A stretch of DNA of 64,000 nucleotides, from positions 1-64,000 of the forward strand of contig CAIWHP010000244.1 in the NCBI GenBank assembly GCA_903912445.1. Direction: 5' to 3'. Made by a program: the position numbers and the translations under genes. Positions 58,183-64,000 of the stretch are shown one piece after another. Below the pieces are notes generated by a model. It had not been told where the DNA came from and did not search any database. It saw only the letters and a program-made list of their open reading frames with translations. Within the stretch, counting starts at the first letter, position 1. Each line of letters opens with the position of its first letter. The stretch is from an uncultured Lentisphaerota bacterium (GTDB lineage Bacteria > Verrucomicrobiota > Kiritimatiellia > CAIQIC01).

Positions 58183-61100
58183 TCACTCGAAAATCAGCAG
58201 GCCCCAGGTTTCGGGATTGAGCCACGCCTCCTGCGGCAGGTCGTTGACGAGGTTGGTGTCCTTGTTCGCCCAGTAGGTGCGCGCGACGTTGAGCGTCCCC
58301 TGCTCGTCGGAAGATATGAAGCCGAGATCGCCGCGGAGCTTGAAGCCTTTCTCCGGTACGAGGCCGAGCGCGGCCAGCGGGAGCGCGGCCTCGATGGTGT
58401 ACTGGCCGTCGCCCTTGCGCACGGCGATCTGCGCGGCGCGGAGCAACTCCACGCAGTCGAAGCTCTTCACGCCGACCGGTGACTGGTACTGCACCGCCGC
58501 GCCGGCGGGCGCATCCTTGTCCACGGGCTTCATCAGCACGGCAACGGGTTTCTTGTCGAGCTGGCTGATCAGGAGGCGTACGTCGCCCGCCGCCGGGTCG
58601 CGGCGCTTCTTCCGGTCGGTCAGCTTCGGATCGATGCAGAGCTGGAGGTCGATCGCGTCGCCAGTCTTGAACAGGCGCGTGTAATCCTTGCCCGTGTTCA
58701 GCCAGGGCGAGGGATCCTCGACGGTGTAGAGCAGGTATAGATTCTGCGCGTCGTAGGCGAGCTTGGCGGCGCCTTTGAAGGGGAAGCCTTTGCGGGCGAT
58801 CTCGAGGGCGGGAATATCCTTCCACTCGCCGCCCACGCCATCCACCTTCAGCGGCGCGGCCAGCCGCTTGACCGTGTAGGCGGCCGGCGGCGCGGCCTTG
58901 GCGGCGCGCGCCTGGTTGTCGCGGTCGGCGGCGGCGAGGTCGGCCACCTTGATCGTGAGCGCCGGGCCGGCGAACCGGCGGATGCTGTCGAGGCCGTTGA
59001 CCGTGAGGATCATCCCCGCCTGGCGTGGGAAGCCGGTGGTCATGCGGATCTTGCCGTCCGCCTGCTTTCCGAACCAGCCGTTGAACGGCTCGCCGCCGTG
59101 CGAGAAGCCTTCCATCGGCATGCCGACGAGCTGCTCCTCCTTCGCGGGCAGCCGCTCGGCGGGCAGGCGTCCGTCCTGGAACATGGCGCCGATGAACAGC
59201 CCGTCGGTGGTCAGGAAATAATCCTGCCCGAGGTTGCCGCGGACGAGGAAGACGCGGCCGACCTCCGCGTTCACCTGGGCGACGCCGCAGATGCGCAACG
59301 GCCCGATGAGCATGCCGGCCTGCGGCATCGTGGCGCGGTGCGAACCGTGCACGCCGGGATAGGGGTTGGGATACTGCCAGCGCTGCGCGCCGGTCTGCGT
59401 GTCCCAGCCGGCGAGGTGCGCCGGCTTGCGCGCGCTGCTGCCGGTGTTCAGGCAGAGCAGCAGGTTTTCCTCCGCGACCGGCACGAAGTCGCCGGCGTCG
59501 TTGAAGGCCATCTGCGTCAGGCTCTGCGGGCCGAAGACCGGCGCGCCCTCTGCGCTGAAGCTGAGCGGCGCCACCTTGCTGATGCCGTTCATGAAGAACA
59601 CGAAGTTCGTCACCATCCGCTCGCCCCAGCCGCTGCTCATCGGCAAGGCCGCCTTGCCGCGCTGCTTCTTGCTGGGCGGCTCATCGGTTTTCACCACCTC
59701 GCATTCGGCGCGCTGCACCTTGCCATCGCCGTTGCGGTCATTCCAAAACACGACGTCGAACGCGTTCAAATCGGCAAAGTCGCCCGACGGCTGATGCTCG
59801 ACCTCGCCCTTGCCGTTGAAGCTGCGGCAAACGCGGCCGACGGTGGTGATGGCGGCCACCGGCTGCCAGCCGTTCGCGCACTCCATATAAAGCACGTAAC
59901 CGTTGTAAGGCCGGTAGGGCGGCGAGAAATAATATTCGTGCGGCCGGCCGTTGACCGTCGCGGTGAAATGGTTGCCCGGGGCCATATCCTGCGCGCTGAT
60001 CGCCAGCCCCTCCCCCGCCGCCACGTCCGGCACCCAGAGGACCTGCGTCAGGTGCCAGGCCCGGTTGGTCTTATCCAGCGCCAGCTCGTTCGGCCCGACG
60101 TAGGCCAGGTTCGGGTTCGTGTCGTGCAGCACCGTGCCCACCGCCGCGTAGCCGGTGTTGCCGATGTAGTCGCGGACGAGCGAGCCGTCCTGCGGATTCC
60201 ACACCGAGACGCGGCGCGGATATTCCCAGTTCTCCACCACCCACACCCGACCCTGCTGGTCCACCGCCACCGAGCTCATCGCGCGCATCGACTGCGGATC
60301 GAACTTGCCGCGAAGCGGCCGGCTTCCCTTGCGTCCGCAGGTATAGGCGGGCTGGCCGGCCGGCGTGAACGCCTTCACCTGCATGTCGGCGCCCACATCG
60401 GCGACGACGATATTGGCCTGGTTGTCCACGGCGAGCGCGGCTGGCTGCGCCAGGCCCGGCGTGGAAATCCGGACGAGCTTCCCATCCGCTGCGCCGATGT
60501 GATAGACCGCCTGCGTGTCCATGCCGAACAGCGTGCCATCGGCGGCCGCCGCGATCGCAACCAGCGGCGGCGTGTCCACGAGCTTGAGTACCGCGGCGCT
60601 GTCCTTGTCGAGGAATGCCAGCCGGCACTGGTTTGCAGCCTCGTTCTTGGTGCGGAGCAGGACGATCAGCTGCCGGTCCGTCACCGCGAGGCTGGCGGGG
60701 CCGAAGTCCTCGTTGCCGAAGAGGTCCTTGAACGGCAGCTCGAACGGCCGCAGCTGCCCGTCCTTCTGGAACGGCTTGTAGGCGCCGCTCTTTTTTGTCA
60801 TGCGGATCAGCACGTCGCTCTTGATGTGCCAGCCGCCCGGGATCGCATAGAGGGAGTCCGCGTCGGCCGCCAGCAGCTGCGCGCCGCGCTTTTCGCCCCA
60901 CCGCTTCCGGTCGTCCGGGCCGATGCCGATGATGCCATCGCCGCCCTCGGCAAACGGCCAAGCCACCACCATCCCGTCGCCGGCGCGGGCGACGCGCAGC
61001 GGCACGGAGTGGTCCGCGCCCCACGCGCCGTTGCCGGCGGTGGTGTCCCACGGCGGCGTGCCAGGGTTGTAGAAGCACATCTCGTATTCCGCGCCCAGCC

Positions 61101-62169
61101 CGCCATGCGTCAGGCCCGCCACGCGGTAGTCGCCCGCCGGCACCAGCGTCCCGCCGTCATCGAGCAGGTCCCACGGCACCTCCAGCGTGCGCGTGTCGCG
61201 GTCCGTGGCCACCGTGTAATCCTCGGGCAGGAGATCGCCCGCCAGGTTGCGGATACGCTTGCCGGCCGCGTCGTTGATCGCGAGCGTGACGCGCGCCGCC
61301 GCCTTCGGCACCGTGACGCGCAAGGGCAGCGTGCCGGTCAGGCGGTCCGCCTCGCTGATGTATTGCCGCGGCGCAAGGCGCCCCTTGGCCAGCAGCGCCG
61401 CCTCGCCCCACACCTTCGACGCCGACCAGTAGAACTCCCGCGACGTCATCCCCGGCTGCATGTTGTCCGCATAGCGGTGGACCGGCCACGTCTTGCCGGT
61501 CGGGTCGCCCCAGAAAAACTCCAAGCCGATCTGCAAGGGCAGGCCCGGTCCGATGGCTGGGACATTTTTGAAGAGCAGCGCCCACGGCAGCCTGATTTCC
61601 TGCACATAGCCCTTGCCGTCGGGCTCCGCGCGGAACGCCATCTCGACACCGCGCCCCAGCGCCGCGACGTCGTTGGTCGCGGTGAACACGAGCACGTCCT
61701 GCCCGGCGCGGCAGTTGGTGCGGTCTTTCCAGTAGGCGAGGTGCAGCACCGCCTGCTTTTTCGGCGTGTAATACCAGCCCGTCAGCCAGATCGTCTGGTC
61801 GCCCGTGTTGATGCGCAGCTGAATGGAGTCGCCCTTCCAGCCGTCGTCGAGGTTGAACTCCGGATCCACCATGTTCACGAGCGGCGTCGGGTCCTGCCGC
61901 TTGATCGCCAGGTAGAGCGCGCCGGGCGTCCACATCGCCGCGGTCTCCGCCGCGTAGCGGTTGCGCACGCCCTGGTCGGCGAACGAGCAGATGCGCCCCG
62001 ACCAGTCCCAGTCCTCCAGCTTGCCATCCACGACGACCGGCCCCGGTGCGGGCGCGGCGGGCAGGCCCTCGTTCTGGCTCTGCCGCCCGATCATGTTCTG
62101 CCCCGCCGGTGCCACCGCGCCCGTCGCGAGCGCCATGCCCAGAACAAAAAGTGTCCGTAATTTCGTCAT
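58183..62169 (-). CDS. Large secreted protein with CBM9-like ends and central beta-propeller
   Basis: A 1328-residue exported protein from ATG 62169 (signal MTKLRTLFVLGMALATGAVA). Residues about 45-270 and 1115-1328 both look like CBM9/DOMON-type domains (VDGKLEDWDW ... GDSIQLRINTGDQTIW; VDGVGGEWKDIPALE ... GDAIDLQLCIDPKLTDR). The middle contains NHL/propeller-like repeats (AALAVDNQANIVVADVGAD, SSVAVDQQGRVWVVENWEY) and an EF-hand-like loop DRNGDGKVQRAEC near 806. It may bind surface polysaccharide. No catalytic motif is seen. An in-frame ATG upstream (62232) lacks a signal peptide and is rejected. Confidence 0.68.
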   Translation of the reverse strand: MTKLRTLFVLGMALATGAVAPAGQNMIGRQSQNEGLPAAPAPGPVVVDGKLEDWDWSGRICSFADQGVRNRYAAETAAMWTPGALYLAIKRQDPTPLVNMVDPEFNLDDGWKGDSIQLRINTGDQTIWLTGWYYTPKKQAVLHLAYWKDRTNCRAGQDVLVFTATNDVAALGRGVEMAFRAEPDGKGYVQEIRLPWALLFKNVPAIGPGLPLQIGLEFFWGDPTGKTWPVHRYADNMQPGMTSREFYWSASKVWGEAALLAKGRLAPRQYISEADRLTGTLPLRVTVPKAAARVTLAINDAAGKRIRNLAGDLLPEDYTVATDRDTRTLEVPWDLLDDGGTLVPAGDYRVAGLTHGGLGAEYEMCFYNPGTPPWDTTAGNGAWGADHSVPLRVARAGDGMVVAWPFAEGGDGIIGIGPDDRKRWGEKRGAQLLAADADSLYAIPGGWHIKSDVLIRMTKKSGAYKPFQKDGQLRPFELPFKDLFGNEDFGPASLAVTDRQLIVLLRTKNEAANQCRLAFLDKDSAAVLKLVDTPPLVAIAAAADGTLFGMDTQAVYHIGAADGKLVRISTPGLAQPAALAVDNQANIVVADVGADMQVKAFTPAGQPAYTCGRKGSRPLRGKFDPQSMRAMSSVAVDQQGRVWVVENWEYPRRVSVWNPQDGSLVRDYIGNTGYAAVGTVLHDTNPNLAYVGPNELALDKTNRAWHLTQVLWVPDVAAGEGLAISAQDMAPGNHFTATVNGRPHEYYFSPPYRPYNGYVLYMECANGWQPVAAITTVGRVCRSFNGKGEVEHQPSGDFADLNAFDVVFWNDRNGDGKVQRAECEVVKTDEPPSKKQRGKAALPMSSGWGERMVTNFVFFMNGISKVAPLSFSAEGAPVFGPQSLTQMAFNDAGDFVPVAEENLLLCLNTGSSARKPAHLAGWDTQTGAQRWQYPNPYPGVHGSHRATMPQAGMLIGPLRICGVAQVNAEVGRVFLVRGNLGQDYFLTTDGLFIGAMFQDGRLPAERLPAKEEQLVGMPMEGFSHGGEPFNGWFGKQADGKIRMTTGFPRQAGMILTVNGLDSIRRFAGPALTIKVADLAAADRDNQARAAKAAPPAAYTVKRLAAPLKVDGVGGEWKDIPALEIARKGFPFKGAAKLAYDAQNLYLLYTVEDPSPWLNTGKDYTRLFKTGDAIDLQLCIDPKLTDRKKRRDPAAGDVRLLISQLDKKPVAVLMKPVDKDAPAGAAVQYQSPVGVKSFDCVELLRAAQIAVRKGDGQYTIEAALPLAALGLVPEKGFKLRGDLGFISSDEQGTLNVARTYWANKDTNLVNDLPQEAWLNPETWGLLIFE

Positions 62170-62253
62170 TGGTTTCTTTCTGGATTTGATCGACCGCATC
62201 TGCCTGCGACCGTGAATCCGCCCGGTATGCAACGTTTCCCGCCACCGATTATT

Positions 62254-63198
62254 TTATCCGCCCGGCGGCAGGCTGTCGTGTTCGTTGCACTGCTGGATTT
62301 CGATAGTGAGATGGGCGAGCTCCTCGTGGATCGCGAGCCGCTTTCGATAGGCGTCCATGGTTTGCGGTTGATGCGCGACGATGGTGACGATGGCCGCGTA
62401 TTTCCCGGCGCCGACCTGCCAGATGTGCAGATCGGTCACCCGCGAGTCGCCATCGCTTTCCACGGCCTTGCGGAGCTCCTCCGGCAGGTCGGAGGACTCG
62501 GGCGTGCGGTCGAGCAAGATGCCGCTCGTATCCCGGATCAAACCGTAGGCCCACACCGCCACGATCACGCTGCCGACCAGTCCCATGACGGGATCGAGCC
62601 AGGTCCACCCGAAGAACTTGCCGCTCAGCAGGGCGATGATCGCGGTGACGGAGGTCAGCGCATCCGCCAGCACGTGCACATAGGCCGATTTCAGATTCAA
62701 GTCGTGATGATGATGAGCCAGAGGGCCGTGATCGTGCGCGGGGGCGTGGCCTTGCAGGACGAAGGCACAGGCGAGGTTCACCGCCAGGCCGATCACGGCA
62801 ATCGCGATGGCCTCGTTGAAGTGAATGGCCAGGGGTGTGAAAAAGCGGTGGACCGACTCGCCCGCCATGAGCAGCGCAATGGCCGCGAGGAGGATGGCGC
62901 TGGCAAAGCCGCCCAGGACCCCCATCTTGCCGGTGCCAAAACTATAGCGGGCATCCGCGGCATGGCGGCGGCTGAAGTAGTACGCGGCGGCGGTGATGAC
63001 GAACGCGGCGACATGCGTGCTCATGTGCCAGCCATCGGCCAGCAGGGCCATCGAGTTGAAGCTGATCCCCGTGACAATTTCGATCACCATCATGACGGCC
63101 GTGATAAGGATGACGATCCGCGTCCGGCGCTCCGCCGATACGGAATGCGTCGCGTAATCGTGCGAGTGCTGCCACCGCGCTAGATCAGTAGGGTGCAT
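62254..63198 (-). CDS. dmeF: Cation diffusion facilitator, DmeF-type Co/Ni exporter
   Basis: A 314-residue CDF exporter with six hydrophobic segments. Metal-site residues are visible in TM2 (ALLADGWHMSTHV) and TM5 (YVHVLADALTSV: H and D). A histidine-rich loop (HAPAHDHGPLAHHHHD) between TM4 and TM5 and the histidine-containing start HSHDYATHS fit the DmeF group, which exports Co(II)/Ni(II) out of the cytoplasm by proton exchange. The cytoplasmic C-terminal domain (VTDLHIWQVGAGKYAAIVTI) is intact. ATG 63198 is chosen; an in-frame extension to 63276 has no similarity. Confidence 0.85.
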   Translation of the reverse strand: MHPTDLARWQHSHDYATHSVSAERRTRIVILITAVMMVIEIVTGISFNSMALLADGWHMSTHVAAFVITAAAYYFSRRHAADARYSFGTGKMGVLGGFASAILLAAIALLMAGESVHRFFTPLAIHFNEAIAIAVIGLAVNLACAFVLQGHAPAHDHGPLAHHHHDLNLKSAYVHVLADALTSVTAIIALLSGKFFGWTWLDPVMGLVGSVIVAVWAYGLIRDTSGILLDRTPESSDLPEELRKAVESDGDSRVTDLHIWQVGAGKYAAIVTIVAHQPQTMDAYRKRLAIHEELAHLTIEIQQCNEHDSLPPGG

Positions 63199-63356
63199 GC
63201 GTTCCAAAATCCGGATCGGCCTGCCCGGCCGTGCCGCAGTAGATGGCAGCCTAAGCGCGGCGTCTAACAGGGTCAAGCGCCCGCTTGCGCCGGGGCAGGT
63301 TCGCTGAGCAGCTTTGACCTACACGACTTTTCCCGGGTTTGACATCAGCAGAAGGA

Positions 63357-63418
63357 ACCACTGAGGTTGCGGAGGTAAGCAGAGGTTTATGGAGGCTTTT
63401 CTCCGTGACCTCTGTGGT
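63357..63418. repeat. Solo inverted repeat resembling GxxExxY cassette arms
   Basis: ACCACTGAGGTTGCGGAGG (63357-63375) is mirrored by 63400-63418, with about 15 of 19 positions matching. Only 24 bases lie between. The left arm and the following sequence divide into roughly 9-base units (CACTGAGGT, TGCGGAGGT, AAGCAGAGG), like the arms of the GxxExxY cassette at 38699. There is no gene in it; it may be an empty or decayed cassette. It lies between dmeF and the GH16 gene. Confidence 0.65.
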
Positions 63419-63456
63419 GAAATTCTTATGCGTGCTGAGGGGCGGACGGCGGCGCA

Positions 63457-64000
63457 TCATTTCGCGTAGGCGCGGACATAGTCCACCAGCATGACCGAGG
63501 GATCGGGAGTGTCCTTGATCGGCCAGCCGCCGCCGAGGGCGAGGTTGACGAGCAGGTAGAGCGGGGCCTTCGCCTCTTCGGGCGTCTTGATCCGGCGCAG
63601 TTCGACGCCATCGAAGTAGAAGATGATGTTTTCTGCGGTGACCAGAGCACCGTAGCGGTGGAAGTCCTCGGCCATGCCGTCCACGATGAAGTGTTCGGGA
63701 TCGGCGGTGTGCTTCTTGTTGGCGTACCAGAGGTGCAGGCAGGTGTGGAGCGAGTTGGGGTGGACGCCGTACTGCTCGACGATGTCGATCTCGACGCCGG
63801 TCTTCGCTTTGTCTTTGACCTTCTCCACGCCGAGCAGCCAGAACGCGGGCCAGGTGCCGGGACCTTTCGGCAGCTTGGCGCGCATCTCAAAGTAGCCGTA
63901 CTGCTGCGCGAAGCCGTCGCCCTTGCGGTCCACCGAGGAGAGCAGGCCCGCCTGCCACTTGCCGCCGACCTTCTTCGCCTCGATGCGCAAGATGCCGTCC
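63457..64000 (-). CDS. Secreted GH16 family glucanase/galactanase (N-terminus cut by window)
   Basis: A partial frame entering from the right edge: residues GILRIEAKK... to the stop near 63457 give ~180 residues. The GH16 catalytic signature EIDIVE (ExDxxE form) is present, with FEMRAKLPKGPGTWPAFWLLG before it, and the later FYFDGVELRRI and VNLALGGGWP are typical of family 16 laminarinase-type enzymes. They cut beta-1,3(4)-glucans, or agar- or carrageenan-type galactans. The start and any signal peptide lie beyond base 64000. It fits the polysaccharide-degrading set in this window. Confidence 0.9.
   Translation of the reverse strand, partial: DGILRIEAKKVGGKWQAGLLSSVDRKGDGFAQQYGYFEMRAKLPKGPGTWPAFWLLGVEKVKDKAKTGVEIDIVEQYGVHPNSLHTCLHLWYANKKHTADPEHFIVDGMAEDFHRYGALVTAENIIFYFDGVELRRIKTPEEAKAPLYLLVNLALGGGWPIKDTPDPSVMLVDYVRAYAK

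Noticed and set aside
59098-62160. A 1020-residue plus-strand frame opposite the beta-propeller gene
   Set aside because: Composition is the expected shadow of the minus-strand gene, and the latter has a signal peptide and domain pattern.

Overview
The window is high-G+C DNA (my visual impression is about two thirds G+C) from a Gram-negative, didermic bacterium. The envelope evidence is a compact LPS block (kdsB, kdsA, lptC, lptA, lptB), outer-membrane and secreted proteins with signal peptides, and a Tad pilus locus. The mix of many secreted glycoside hydrolases, a DUF1800/DUF1501 pair, a GxxExxY cassette flanked by inverted repeats, and dispersed TTTTCCAAG-N-CTTGGAAAA dyads in and between genes fits the PVC superphylum, most likely Kiritimatiellota or Verrucomicrobiota. 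That placement is inference; no rRNA gene is present to settle it.

Layout. 1-5.5 kb: tail of a LolD/MacB-type ABC ATPase, a branched-chain aminotransferase, then mcsA-mcsB-clpC (protein-arginine phosphorylation and AAA+ unfoldase) with no ctsR. 5.6-9.2 kb: a frameshifted pseudopilin remnant and a minus-strand set of a CXXCXGXG membrane protein, tspO and a CCA-adding-type enzyme. 9.25-17.6 kb: a Tad/Flp pilus operon with two short Flp-like pilins (one only 58 codons), three larger TadE/TadG-like pseudopilins, cpaB, a TadA ATPase with a degenerate FHA-like N-terminus, tadB and tadC. 17.7-26.4 kb: MFS transporter, rlmN, class II aldolase, obgE, alginate lyase, a thioredoxin-fold ferredoxin, a beta-barrel protein, a thioredoxin-like protein, a parvulin and a DUF4186 protein. 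26.6-34.4 kb: a GH42-like secreted enzyme, an unknown exported protein, secA, and tails of two other genes (CDF dimerisation domain, LamG). 34.5-43.5 kb: CsgG-like protein, unknown exported protein, DUF1800, GxxExxY cassette, DUF1501, secreted beta-helix protein. 43.8-48.1 kb: minus-strand LPS operon ending in hpf. 48.2-64 kb: carbohydrate-active and surface proteins (GH2 with discoidin domain, GH27/36-like with NPCBM, metzincin-like peptidase plus lipoprotein, a 1328-residue beta-propeller protein), a DmeF-type metal exporter and a GH16 enzyme cut by the window end.

How it works together: the cell builds KDO-containing LPS (kdsB/A, lptCAB), exports proteins through SecA and Tat (DUF1501), displays a Tad pilus, and secretes a range of polysaccharide-degrading enzymes; McsAB-ClpC, a parvulin and HPF serve protein and ribosome quality control.

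Most notable signals: (1) a family of 19-bp dyads arranged in 8 clusters of up to five units whose centres are spaced about 31-32 bp (three helical turns), mostly intergenic but also read through in at least two genes and overlapping the start of rlmN; (2) a 485-bp GxxExxY cassette bounded by 28-bp inverted repeats (24 of 28 matching) that splits a DUF1800-DUF1501 pair; (3) a run of prepilin-like genes sharing a G|Q cleavage junction; (4) gene remnants, including a one-base frameshift in a pseudopilin and two severed gene tails after secA.
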